Source: Nitrospira sp. (lineage in GTDB: Bacteria > Nitrospirota > Nitrospiria > Nitrospirales > Nitrospiraceae). Taken from it: a stretch of 64,000 nt of DNA. This document shows, piece after piece, positions 16,814-25,881 of this stretch (positions within the stretch are counted from its first letter, which is position 1; the number at the start of each line of letters is the position of its first letter). Position numbers and translations under genes: made by a program. Below the pieces are notes generated by a model. That model ran no database searches. It was not told the DNA's origin and worked only from the letters and a program-made list of their open reading frames with translations. The stretch spans positions 39,262 through 103,261 of the forward strand of contig JAUYAO010000050.1 of NCBI GenBank assembly GCA_030692565.1. The letters are read 5' to 3'.

Positions 16814-18304
16814 ATGTTCAAAACCCTGTATGGGAAGCTGGCCATTGTCCTCCTCGGACTGTTTTGCCTAATAGGCGCCGTGGCCATTTTACTGACGTTG
16901 TATACGACTCGGCTGTATTTCCAAGAGGTCAACCAGAAGCTCAACCGAACCTTGGCCGAGCACATGGTTTCTGAAAATATCCTGATGCAGGCGGGACAAG
17001 TGAATGAAGCGGCGCTCAAGAAGATTTTTCACATGCTCATGGTGATTAACCCCAGCATCGAAGTCTACCTGCTCGATGCTCAGGGGACGATCCTGACCTT
17101 TTCAGCCCCTCCCGCAAAGGTGAAACGACAACGCATTTCGCTAGACCCACTGGAGCGGTTTTTGTCGGGAGACGAAGACCTCCCAATTCTGGGTGACGAC
17201 CCGCGTGACATCAATCGTGAGAAGATCTTTTCGGTCTTTCCCATACAACGCTTAAATGGCCAAATCGAGGGTTATCTGTACGTGATCCTGGGTGGCGAGG
17301 AACATGATTCGGTGGCGCAGATGCTTGGAGGGAGTTACATTCTCCGTTTGAGTCTGTGGGCCGTAGCCGCAACACTGCTGTTTGTCCTTCTGACCGGACT
17401 CCTTATTTTTGAGTTATTGACTCGGAGGCTCAGAACGCTCGCCGTGGCGATGGAGACCTTCAAGCGGGGTGATTTTTCCAAACAGCCAGATTCTTCATAC
17501 CGGTCTCAGGTTCATTTCAATACAGCTCGGAAGGGAGATGAAATATACGAGTTAGGCACGATCTTTACCCAGATGGCGGATCGTATCCATCAGCAGGTAG
17601 GGCAGCTCAAACAGATTGATTTGTTGCGACGCGAGCTGGTAGCCAATGTCTCTCACGATCTTCGCACGCCCCTGACATCCCTTCAGGGCTATCTCGATAC
17701 CCTGCTCATGAAGGAAGGGACGCTGTCGCCGCAGGAGCAACGGACCTATCTTGAAATCGCGACCAAGCACAGCGAGCAATTAGGAACATTGGTGGCCGAG
17801 CTGTTTGAGCTGGCGAAGCTGGATTCATGCGAGATGGAGCCTCACGTCGAGGCGTTTTCCCTGGGTGAACTCGTACAAGACGTGGTCCAACAACTCCGGC
17901 TTGCCGCAGAACAGAAGCGTGTCGGGCTCCAAACAGACTTTCTGGAGGACCTTCCGTTCGTGTCAGCTGATATTGGGCTTATCGAGCGGGTCCTTGAAAA
18001 TCTCATCGAGAATGCCCTCCGGTACACCCAGCCAGGCGGTATCGTAACCGTGGCTCTCACCCAAAGAAACGAGACAATCGTGGCACAGGTGACGGATACC
18101 GGTTGTGGAATTTCGCCTGAGGATCTCCCATACATTTTCGACCGGTTCTTTCGCGCGGGGGCAAGCAACCAGGAGCATTCCACCGGGGCGGGGCTTGGTC
18201 TTGCCATCGCCAAGCGGATACTTGAGCTCCATGGAAGCGCCATTGAGGCCCAGAGCATCCTCAATAGCGGAACGACCGTCACCTTTCATCTGCCCGCTGC
18301 TTGA
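16814..18304 (+). CDS. Sensor histidine kinase
   Basis: The 496-residue kinase has membrane helices at about 8-30 and 179-202 framing a periplasmic sensor of about 145 residues. A HAMP region follows (about 200-260), the HisKA domain with His281 in VSHDLRTPLTSL, and an ATPase domain with the N box LIENALRYT, DTGCGI, and AGLGLAIAKR. It phosphorylates the upstream regulator. The periplasmic segment looks like a mixed alpha/beta sensor fold (IEVYLLDAQGTILTFSAP), consistent with a PAS/CACHE-type domain; no ligand can be inferred. Confidence 0.92.
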   Translation: MFKTLYGKLAIVLLGLFCLIGAVAILLTLYTTRLYFQEVNQKLNRTLAEHMVSENILMQAGQVNEAALKKIFHMLMVINPSIEVYLLDAQGTILTFSAPPAKVKRQRISLDPLERFLSGDEDLPILGDDPRDINREKIFSVFPIQRLNGQIEGYLYVILGGEEHDSVAQMLGGSYILRLSLWAVAATLLFVLLTGLLIFELLTRRLRTLAVAMETFKRGDFSKQPDSSYRSQVHFNTARKGDEIYELGTIFTQMADRIHQQVGQLKQIDLLRRELVANVSHDLRTPLTSLQGYLDTLLMKEGTLSPQEQRTYLEIATKHSEQLGTLVAELFELAKLDSCEMEPHVEAFSLGELVQDVVQQLRLAAEQKRVGLQTDFLEDLPFVSADIGLIERVLENLIENALRYTQPGGIVTVALTQRNETIVAQVTDTGCGISPEDLPYIFDRFFRAGASNQEHSTGAGLGLAIAKRILELHGSAIEAQSILNSGTTVTFHLPAA

Positions 18305-18353
18305 CCCTCCATTGAGTCCATCGGTTCTCCATCGACGAAACACTCATCCCAAC

Positions 18354-18375
18354 CGCGATCGTTTTGTGACAGGTG
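18354..18375 (+). promoter_or_regulatory. 11-bp direct repeats after the kinase gene
   Basis: CGCGATCGTTT (18354-18364) is followed by TGTGACAGGTG (18365-18375) with the same 11-bp spacing as the site before the response regulator. It stands 50 bp after the kinase stop and 32 bp before a short open frame at 18408. Confidence 0.45.
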
Positions 18376-18407
18376 GATTGCTTGGGAAGCGATCCTTTGC
18401 ACAGGTC

Positions 18408-18581
18408 ATGCTGTTAAGCGCGGTTCCCTTTCAGGGACGTGTCTTGGTGGTGACTTCGCCTGCGGGTCTGTTGGTTATCAACCTCTCCGCAGTCCACACT
18501 CTCTCCGAAGCAGATGACGCTCGCATCACCGTGATGCCGAGGTCTGATCCCGGTCTGACCAAGACGCTCGGTGCCCCGTGA
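18408..18581 (+). CDS. Possible 57-aa small protein between two repeat arrays
   Basis: The 359-bp gap between the kinase and the zinc-ribbon gene holds this short frame, opening with ATG at 18408. The predicted peptide has a hydrophobic middle (GRVLVVTSPAGLLVINLSAV) and a polar end. The ribosome-binding site is weak (ACAGG). Its only support is position: a repeat array of the regulator type lies just upstream and a second array begins at its stop. It could equally be a non-coding transcript. Nothing else is visible in the gap. Confidence 0.3.
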   Translation: MLLSAVPFQGRVLVVTSPAGLLVINLSAVHTLSEADDARITVMPRSDPGLTKTLGAP

Positions 18582-18620
18582 TCAAAATGTGATTGTTTTG
18601 TGAGACGAACGTGATTCGGG
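18577..18620 (+). promoter_or_regulatory. Four-unit 11-bp direct repeat array upstream of the zinc-ribbon gene
   Basis: Four consecutive units begin at 18577, 18588, 18599 and 18610: CGTGATCAAAA, TGTGATTGTTT, TGTGAGACGAA and CGTGATTCGGG. All carry (C/T)GTGA at the first five positions with no spacer change. This is the strongest regulator-type site in the window. The zinc-ribbon gene starts 44 bp downstream. Confidence 0.7.
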
Positions 18621-18663
18621 TGCGCCATCATGCGTCCTGAATGGCGAAACGAAAGGAGCATCG

Positions 18664-18861
18664 GTGACGTGTCAACGTTGCAAGGGCTTGATGGTGGAAG
18701 AGCGGTTCTTCGATTTTCTGGACAGCAGTGTCCAAAATAATCCGGCATGGCGTTGTGTCAATTGCGGAGAGGTGACGGAGATGATCATTGTGCGCAATCG
18801 ATCTGTACAGTCACGAACGAGCGATGTGTGGAACGGCCTTAATGTCTCTCTCATTCCATGA
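18664..18861 (+). CDS. Small zinc-ribbon protein
   Basis: The GTG at 18664 follows GAAAGGAG with a good spacer. The 65-residue product begins MTCQRCKGLMVEERFFDFLD and has a second Cys pair CVNC, so two CxxC knuckles could bind one zinc. Similar small proteins exist as single-domain zinc ribbons whose function is unknown; a DNA- or protein-binding role is possible. The four-unit repeat array just upstream makes it a likely target of the neighbouring two-component system. Confidence 0.75.
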   Translation: MTCQRCKGLMVEERFFDFLDSSVQNNPAWRCVNCGEVTEMIIVRNRSVQSRTSDVWNGLNVSLIP

Positions 18862-18922
18862 CGGAGCAGACTGAGTTCTCCGGGTAAAGTGGCAGAGTCG
18901 AAACTAACAAGGAGGATCGACA

Positions 18923-19549
18923 ATGAATAATATGAACAGCATAAAGAGGATGGTATTTGTGGTGGGGCTGATGGGCTTGCCCATTGTGTCGCTTCCGGCC
19001 TGCGCCGGAATGATGCAGGACTCAAAAGGGGCGATGATGGAGAAGGGCGAAACGATGACCAAAGATGGCTCCATGACGAAGACGGACAAGAAGATGATGG
19101 GGCAGAAAGACGGCTCGATGATGGAGCAGAAGACCGGAATGATGGAAGGACAGATGGCGGAAATCCGTACCGGCATGCTAGCGGGTGCGGGTAGCCATCA
19201 CGCAGCCGGGACGGTCTCCGTGACCAAAGATCAGAGTGGTCACAAGACCCTGAACCTGACGGAGATTCTCGTGGATCAGGTACTTGATGGACGGGTCTAT
19301 CTCGCCAAAAACGGCGATTATCGCACAGGGATCGAGCTGGGAAAGCTGACGCAATTTTCCGGGACGGTCGATTTTCCGATTCCCGGCACGGTTAATCTGG
19401 AGGAGTACGACAGCGTGGTGATCTGGTGCAAGAAGTTCAACGTGGAGATCGGCCGCGCGTCCTTCGGGAAAGCAACGATGGAAGCGGGCGATGCGATGAT
19501 GGACAAGAAGGAGGCGATGATGGAAGGGAAGAAGGGAATGACGAAATAG
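18923..19549 (+). CDS. Met-rich DM13-domain lipoprotein
   Basis: An AAGGAGG ribosome-binding site precedes the ATG at 18923. The 208-residue protein has a signal peptide and a lipobox-like SLPAC near residue 30. Next comes a segment of about 50 residues very rich in Met, Lys, Asp and Gly (KDGSMTKTDKKMMGQKDGSM), then a DM13 domain (about 90-185) that includes HKTLNLTEILVDQ and closes with the conserved VVIWCKKFNVEIGRASF, and a second short Met/Lys tail. DM13 is predicted to be a redox or electron-transfer domain with a conserved Cys. The Met-rich segments could bind copper(I) or another soft metal; this is inference. Confidence 0.8.
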   Translation: MNNMNSIKRMVFVVGLMGLPIVSLPACAGMMQDSKGAMMEKGETMTKDGSMTKTDKKMMGQKDGSMMEQKTGMMEGQMAEIRTGMLAGAGSHHAAGTVSVTKDQSGHKTLNLTEILVDQVLDGRVYLAKNGDYRTGIELGKLTQFSGTVDFPIPGTVNLEEYDSVVIWCKKFNVEIGRASFGKATMEAGDAMMDKKEAMMEGKKGMTK

Positions 19550-19565
19550 CAGGGCGGAGGACATC

Positions 19566-20150
19566 ATGAACAAAGAGATCACCAACGCTCACAGAGGCCT
19601 TTCGTGGAGAGGTGTGGTCATAATTGTCGGAATCGTATTGGGAACCATCGTCCAGTACGTGAACTCGCCTCAGGAGGTCCATGCCTTGACCGGAATGCAG
19701 GTGCCGGAGATCACGAGCTCGGCCTGGATCAATTCAGAGCCTCAATCGCTCAGTGGTCTCCGTGGCAAAGTGGTCCTGGTCGAGTTCTGGACCTTTGACT
19801 GCTACAACTGCCGAAATGTGGAACCCCAGGTGAAGCAATGGCATCAGCAGTACGCGGATCGCGGACTCGTGGTCATCGGCATCCATTCCCCGGAGTTCGC
19901 GTACGAAAAGGACATCGATGCCGTGACACGCTATGTCAGGGATCACGGCATCCGCTACGTCGTGGCCGTGGATAACGATTTCGTTAATTGGGATCGCTTC
20001 GGCAACCGCTATTGGCCGGCGATGTACCTCGTCGATAAACAAGGGGTAGTCCGCTATGTGCGAGTGGGTGAGGGAGGGTACGCCCAGACGCAACGGGTCA
20101 TCGAAACCTTGCTGAAGGAAGACTTTTCGCATGAGACGCCTAAAAAGTGA
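19566..20150 (+). CDS. Membrane-anchored thioredoxin-like (TlpA/DipZ-type) protein
   Basis: The 194-residue protein has an N-terminal membrane anchor (about 14-32) and a thioredoxin fold facing the periplasm. The active site is FDCYNCRN (Cys79 and Cys82), followed by GLVVIGIHSPEFAYEKD and WPAMYLVDKQG with the cis-Pro region, as in DipZ-like thioredoxins. It starts 16 bp after the DM13 lipoprotein gene and is probably in the same operon, so its target may be the DM13 Cys or exported thiols. Confidence 0.85.
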   Translation: MNKEITNAHRGLSWRGVVIIVGIVLGTIVQYVNSPQEVHALTGMQVPEITSSAWINSEPQSLSGLRGKVVLVEFWTFDCYNCRNVEPQVKQWHQQYADRGLVVIGIHSPEFAYEKDIDAVTRYVRDHGIRYVVAVDNDFVNWDRFGNRYWPAMYLVDKQGVVRYVRVGEGGYAQTQRVIETLLKEDFSHETPKK

Positions 20151-20243
20151 TCGGGCAGTGTGTGAGCAGGTCACATTGTCGCTACCTCAAGATTCGTCTT
20201 TGATGGACAGGCCTGGATATGCACATTTGCGCATGCGGACGCA

Positions 20244-21431
20244 ATGCCCATAGATGAGATTCCCCAAAAGGTCAGTGATCGCTATGCTCGGGCTGCGTCA
20301 ACGGGCGAGCAAATGTGTTGCCCGACCAGTTACGACATGGCCAATCTCCAGTCCTTCATCCCGGAAGAAGTCCTCAAGATTTCGTATGGTTGCGGGACGC
20401 CCGCCGGGCTCAAGACCGTCTCCCCAGGGGAAACCGTGTTGGATATCGGTTCAGGTGGCGGCATCGATTGCTTCGAAGCCTCCCGGCTCGTCGGCCCCAC
20501 TGGTCACGTCATCGGGATCGACATGACGGACACGATGCTGGCCATCGCCCGGAAGCATGCCCCCGTCGTCGCAACCAATCTTGGATATGCCTCCTCCAAC
20601 GTCGAGTTTCGCAAAGGGATGGCAGACGCGATGCCGGTGAACGACGGCGCCGTCGATCTCATCATCTCCAATTGTGTGATCAACCTGGCGCCGGATAAAC
20701 GGAAGGTCTTCAGGGAAATGTTTCGCGTTGCCAAACCGGGTGGACGATTTACGATCTCCGACATCGTGGCCGATCAGCCCGTTCCGCAGTACTTGGTGCA
20801 TGACGCTGAAAAGTGGGGCAACTGCCTCTCCGGGGCGCTGACGCTTACCGACTATATCGCGGGGATGGTGGGAGCCGGCTTCCTGGGCATTCATCTGCTC
20901 AAGTCCTCGCCCTGGCAGGTGATCGACGGCATTCACTTCTTCTCTGTCACCTTGACGGGATTTAAACTTCCCGCCGGCGCGCCTCAGTCGGCCGTTCGTT
21001 ATGCCACGCTCCGCGGACCGTTCAGCCGAGTGGTCGATGAACTGGGCACGACCTATTCCCGAGGCATTCCTCAGCCAATCACGCCGGACACTGTGTGCCT
21101 CTTGAGCCAGACTCCGTTGGTTTCTCACTTTATCTTGTCCTCCGCCCCCCTGTGGTTGGATCGAGCCGATGACCGATGGACCGCAGTCTATCCGTCAGAC
21201 GCGCCCTGCCTCTGGCAAGGGTATTTCGCCATGCTTGCCGGACCCTTCGTCGAAGCCGCCGATGACGATCACCATGTGTATCGCCGAGGCGAACCGTTGG
21301 AGATCTGTTCGAAGACGCTAGAAGTATTGGAATCCGACACCTACGTTCCTCATTTCGCGATCATCAACCGCGCAGGCCAGATCGTCAGCGGTGACGCTGT
21401 CACTTGCTCTCCCAATGGAGACTGTTGCTGA
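20244..21431 (+). CDS. arsM: Arsenite S-adenosylmethionine methyltransferase
   Basis: ArsM transfers methyl groups from SAM to arsenite. The 395-residue protein has a class I methyltransferase core with motif I VLDIGSGGGIDCFEA at about 65-80, a post-I acidic residue in GIDMT, and FTISDIV. The Cys residues expected to bind As(III) are visible: C50 (YGCG), C144 (SNCVINL) and C194 (WGNCLSG), with an N-terminal C25/C26 pair. A C-terminal extension of about 150 residues ends in CSPNGDCC and is longer than in minimal ArsM. There is no clear ribosome-binding site. arsS follows after 79 bp, the usual arsenosugar gene order. Confidence 0.9.
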   Translation: MPIDEIPQKVSDRYARAASTGEQMCCPTSYDMANLQSFIPEEVLKISYGCGTPAGLKTVSPGETVLDIGSGGGIDCFEASRLVGPTGHVIGIDMTDTMLAIARKHAPVVATNLGYASSNVEFRKGMADAMPVNDGAVDLIISNCVINLAPDKRKVFREMFRVAKPGGRFTISDIVADQPVPQYLVHDAEKWGNCLSGALTLTDYIAGMVGAGFLGIHLLKSSPWQVIDGIHFFSVTLTGFKLPAGAPQSAVRYATLRGPFSRVVDELGTTYSRGIPQPITPDTVCLLSQTPLVSHFILSSAPLWLDRADDRWTAVYPSDAPCLWQGYFAMLAGPFVEAADDDHHVYRRGEPLEICSKTLEVLESDTYVPHFAIINRAGQIVSGDAVTCSPNGDCC

Positions 21432-21510
21432 TGCTTGGTGACGATGAGTCACGCAGGCGATCTCGGTAATCGGTTCTGAAACGGGCCGCGGCATGTTGAG
21501 AAAGAATCCT

Positions 21511-22553
<1,043 letters not shown>

Positions 22554-22561
22554 GGGCTACG

Positions 22562-23695
22562 ATGGACATCTCCCTGCGCGCCTTCGCTCTCGTGTTCGCT
22601 CTCGCCTTCGCAAACGGAGCCAACGACGTCTCGAAAGCGATCGCGACCTTAGTTGGCAGCGGGGTCACCGATTCTCGGTCGGCTATCGCCTGGGGCGCTG
22701 TCTGGACCGTGATCGGAGCAGCGGCGGTGGCCTTTGTTGCGAGTGCGATGGTGAAGACCTTCAGCCATGGCCTCGTCCAGGCCGGCACGATCATCGAACC
22801 GGCCGCTACCCTGGCGGTCCTAACCGGGGCGATGGCGTGGGTCCTCTTCGCTTCGCGCACGGGCCTCCCTGTCTCACCGACTCATGCGCTCACCGGGGCC
22901 ATCGTCGGCACCGGCTTCGTCGCCTTCGCCGGAGACGGATTGATCTGGCCCGCGATCGGGAAAAAGATTGCCCTTCCGTTGTTGCTCAGTCCGTTCCTCG
23001 CCCTCACGGTCTCTCTGCTCATCCATCCAGATGTTCGCGCGCTCGCGAGGAAATGGGAAGGGTCCTGCTTGTGCGTGATGCCGGCCTCTCGGGCGCTGGT
23101 GGCGATCGATCCTCGTGGGGGAACGAGGACCTTGTTTCAAACCACACACTTCGGACAGCCGGTGATCGCGGTGCCTTCTCAATGCGACCGCGCCGGCTTA
23201 CAGGGGCTGGTCGTGGGACTCGATACGATTCACTGGAGCTCCAGCGGCCTTGCGTCGTTTGCCCGCGGCACGAACGACGCGCCGAAGATCGTGGCGATGC
23301 TTCTGCTCGGCAGTGCGACCGCCGCATGGCCCAGCACCTCGTCCCAGCTTGCCGCCTTCGGAGGGGTCGCCCTGGCGATGGGACTGGGCAGTTACTTCGG
23401 AGGGCTGCGCGTTACTGAAGTGCTCGCCGAAAAAGTCACGCGCATGGACCATGCGGAAGGATTATCTGCAAACCTGACCACGTCTTTACTGGTCCTGGTC
23501 TCGGGAACACTGGGGCTGCCAGTCTCGACGACCCACGTCAGCAGCTCGGCCATTATCGGAATCGGCCTTCTCAAAGGCCTGAACGTCATACGCTGGACGA
23601 CGGTTCGCGACATGGTCCTGGCCTGGGCGGTGACACTGCCCGCGTCGGCTCTCCTCGCTTGTATCGCCTATCTCATCCTCACCAGAATTCTGTAG
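22562..23695 (+). CDS. pit: PiT-family inorganic phosphate transporter
   Basis: The 377-residue protein has about ten hydrophobic helices and both halves of the PiT signature: FANGANDVSKAIATLVGSG near the start and ARGTNDAPKIVAMLLLG in the second half. GLPVSPTHALTGAIVG and GLPVSTTHVSSSAIIG form the inverted repeat. PiT proteins import phosphate with protons or sodium, and arsenate can use the same route. The start at 22562 is 8 bp after the arsS stop, so it is probably cotranscribed with arsM/arsS. A hydrophilic loop at about 165-215 carries several Cys residues. Confidence 0.9.
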   Translation: MDISLRAFALVFALAFANGANDVSKAIATLVGSGVTDSRSAIAWGAVWTVIGAAAVAFVASAMVKTFSHGLVQAGTIIEPAATLAVLTGAMAWVLFASRTGLPVSPTHALTGAIVGTGFVAFAGDGLIWPAIGKKIALPLLLSPFLALTVSLLIHPDVRALARKWEGSCLCVMPASRALVAIDPRGGTRTLFQTTHFGQPVIAVPSQCDRAGLQGLVVGLDTIHWSSSGLASFARGTNDAPKIVAMLLLGSATAAWPSTSSQLAAFGGVALAMGLGSYFGGLRVTEVLAEKVTRMDHAEGLSANLTTSLLVLVSGTLGLPVSTTHVSSSAIIGIGLLKGLNVIRWTTVRDMVLAWAVTLPASALLACIAYLILTRIL

Positions 23696-23733
23696 CAGAG
23701 TATTAAGGAAGTCCGCCTCGCTCGACTCCATCT

Positions 23734-23777
23734 TGTGACTAATATGTGATCAATGCGTGAGAGTTTGGTGATATTTC
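23734..23777 (+). promoter_or_regulatory. Four-unit 11-bp direct repeat array upstream of the lactonase-type gene
   Basis: Units begin at 23734, 23745, 23756 and 23767: TGTGACTAATA, TGTGATCAATG, CGTGAGAGTTT and GGTGATATTTC. GTGA recurs at exactly 11-bp steps, matching the array at 18577. A TATCTAA hexamer at 23798 could be the -10 element. The downstream gene starts at 23836. Confidence 0.65.
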
Positions 23778-23835
23778 CTGGCTACGGTGGGGTTGTCTAT
23801 CTAACGACCCACTCGGCAAACATAGGAGGCAGCAA

Positions 23836-24936
23836 ATGAGAAAGATGTACGTGCGCGTGATGGCACTCGTATTGGCATTGTCCGGAGGGTTGATCGGCAA
23901 CGTCTTTGCCGATCAGAAGGGGCAGATGGTATACACCATGTCGAATGCCTCGTCCGGGAATGCTGTTTTGGCGTTTGAGCAGCGTGGCGACACATTGGTT
24001 CCGGCCGGGAGTTTTCCCACTCAAGGCGTCGGCTCAGGGGGTGGGCTTGGTAATCAAGGGGCGATCGTGCTGAGTGAAGATGGAGAGACGCTCTTTGCCG
24101 TCAATGCCGGAAGCGACGAGGTGTCGGTATTTCGTGTCCGTGCCGATGGCCTAGTCCTGGCCGATAAGGTGAGTTCGGGCGGTGTGCGCCCGATCAGCAT
24201 CGCCGTGCATGAGGACTGGGTCTATGTGTTGAATGCGGGCGGAAGCGGCATAGGCAATATTGCGGGATTCGTCTTGACGAGCCGCGATACGTTGAAGCCC
24301 ATCCCTGGATCGACCCGTCCGCTCAGCGGTCCGGCAACGGCGCCGGCACAAGTCGAATTTAATCCCGAAGGAGACACGCTGGTGGTGACGGAAAAAGCCA
24401 CTCGGATCATCGACACCTATACGGTGGATGATTATGGTATCGCGACTGGCCCGGTCTCTCATGCCTCGTCCGGCATCACCCCGTTCGGATTTTCGTTCAA
24501 TAAGCGAGGGGTTCTCATCGTCAGCGAGGCGTTCGGTGGAGCAGCCAACGCCAGCGCGGTTTCTTCATACGCGCTCCACGAGGGTTCCTTGAGGCTCCTC
24601 AGCGCCTCAGTCCCAGACTTACAATCGGCGGTGTGTTGGATCGTCGTCACCAAGAACGGCAAATTTGCCTTCGGCAGCAACACCGGCAGCAACAACATTT
24701 CCAGTTACCGCGTCGGGCGGGACGGGACACTGACCTTGCTCGCGTCTGTGGCCGCCTCGACCGGAGCCGCCCCTATCGATATGGCCTTGAGAGGAAACAG
24801 TAAGTTCCTCTATGTCCTCAATTCGACGGCACATACCATTGACGTGTTGCGTGTCGATCGCGGCAATGGGCAGCTCACTCCTGTGACGAGCGTGGCTGGT
24901 CTGCCCGCAGGGGCGAACGGTCTGGTGGCCAGGTAA
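23836..24936 (+). CDS. Secreted lactonase-family beta-propeller protein
   Basis: A ribosome-binding site AGGAGG lies before the ATG at 23836. The 366-residue protein has a signal peptide ending VFA and then seven-bladed-propeller repeats of the lactonase/YncE type: blades of the form LSEDGETLFAVNAGSDEVSVFRV recur through the length. Family members are 6-phosphogluconolactonase-like or are binding scaffolds; the export signal argues against a role in sugar-phosphate metabolism. The four-unit repeat array upstream suggests control by the two-component system at 16-18 kb. Confidence 0.85.
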   Translation: MRKMYVRVMALVLALSGGLIGNVFADQKGQMVYTMSNASSGNAVLAFEQRGDTLVPAGSFPTQGVGSGGGLGNQGAIVLSEDGETLFAVNAGSDEVSVFRVRADGLVLADKVSSGGVRPISIAVHEDWVYVLNAGGSGIGNIAGFVLTSRDTLKPIPGSTRPLSGPATAPAQVEFNPEGDTLVVTEKATRIIDTYTVDDYGIATGPVSHASSGITPFGFSFNKRGVLIVSEAFGGAANASAVSSYALHEGSLRLLSASVPDLQSAVCWIVVTKNGKFAFGSNTGSNNISSYRVGRDGTLTLLASVAASTGAAPIDMALRGNSKFLYVLNSTAHTIDVLRVDRGNGQLTPVTSVAGLPAGANGLVAR

Positions 24937-24994
24937 CTGAGGTGGATTGCGCCTATAGGATAGATGTATACAATTGGGAAGAAATAGGGAATCC

Positions 24995-25141
24995 ATGTCG
25001 GGACCTTATCCGTTGATTGAAGCTTTGCGGGAAAAAGTCAGCGAGGTGATTCTGGCCCTGATTGAACCCGAGCGAGCGGAGGTGCTTGTTGCGATCCGCT
25101 TTAGGGGGGGAGTGCGGCGCCAGCGATTCAGAGCACTGTGA
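24995..25141 (+). CDS. Possible 48-aa protein
   Basis: This frame begins with ATG at 24995, preceded by ATAGGGA, and encodes a compact amphipathic peptide: a helix LIEALREKVSEVILALIE and a strand AEVLVAIRFRGGVRRQRF. The codon pattern looks like the neighbours. I do not recognise the family. It sits between the propeller gene and a terminator that belongs to the opposite strand. Confidence 0.45.
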   Translation: MSGPYPLIEALREKVSEVILALIEPERAEVLVAIRFRGGVRRQRFRAL

Positions 25142-25146
25142 GGTAA

Positions 25147-25180
25147 GAAAAAACGGGCTGGCCTGTTGAGGGCCAGCCCG
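25147..25180 (-). terminator. Rho-independent terminator of the secreted small protein gene
   Basis: On the minus strand a perfect 10-bp stem (CGGGCTGGCC with GGCCAGCCCG, 7-base loop) is followed by a run of six T. It lies about 50 bp after the stop of the gene at 25231-25638. Confidence 0.85.
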
Positions 25181-25230
25181 CTCAGGGACACCGCCGCGCG
25201 TGAGGTGGGTGCGCGGACTCGAAATGGGAA

Positions 25231-25638
25231 TTACTGCACGGAATTCGCGAAGCCACCCCGCGTGATCTCGGCGCGGACCGTGTCCCCGACCTTCTTCTGC
25301 TTGACAAGTTTCGTCCCCTGGCCGACATACAGTTTCACCTGATTGCCTTCGTAGTCTTCAACAATGTACGCATTACCATCCACTTGCTTGAGCGTCCCGC
25401 CTACGGTCTTCCAGGCCGGACCCGGCTTTGAGTCGTGCTCGCCTGCCTTCGGCGCATGGCCGACTTCGGGAATATGGCCGGTAGACGAGGCGGCAGCTGC
25501 GGCAGAAGAATGGTGCATGCCGGACGACTTCTTCTTCGCCTCTTTATCTTTGGCCAACGCCGGCGCAGCGGCCAGCGCCACCATGGCGAGGGCGGCAACA
25601 GCGATTGTCATCATGGGGCTCTTCATCTGGCTCTTCAT
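25231..25638 (-). CDS. Secreted small protein, Ala/Lys-rich, OB-like C-terminus
   Basis: The ATG at 25638 is preceded by AGGAGG (reading AGGAGGTTGTCG before the start), which fixes the start; the open frame continues 68 codons further upstream without support. The 135-residue product has a signal peptide ending ALA, then a Lys- and Ala-rich linker with His-Ser repeats, and a C-terminal beta domain of about 60 residues (GGTLKQVDGNAYIVEDYEGN) that resembles a small OB-type barrel. Function is unknown. It has its own terminator. The 243 bp upstream to 25881 hold no other gene. Confidence 0.75.
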   Translation of the reverse strand: MKSQMKSPMMTIAVAALAMVALAAAPALAKDKEAKKKSSGMHHSSAAAAASSTGHIPEVGHAPKAGEHDSKPGPAWKTVGGTLKQVDGNAYIVEDYEGNQVKLYVGQGTKLVKQKKVGDTVRAEITRGGFANSVQ

Positions 25639-25881
25639 CGACAACCTCCTTAGAAATGAACGGTGCATAGTTCTTGGTTGGCCATACAGCAAGGCACATG
25701 CCGAAAGCGGGCTATTGAGGACTTCCTGGAGAAACAATAGGTTAGGAGGTGGTTCTAAGGAGGGACACGTAGACCGCATGGTGAGGGGAAAAAAAACGGC
25801 CGTAGCCCGTGCAAATCTGATCAGGATGACAGCATATGGCACCGGTCGGCATGTGTGTAATCGGATGGGGACATAACCAGA

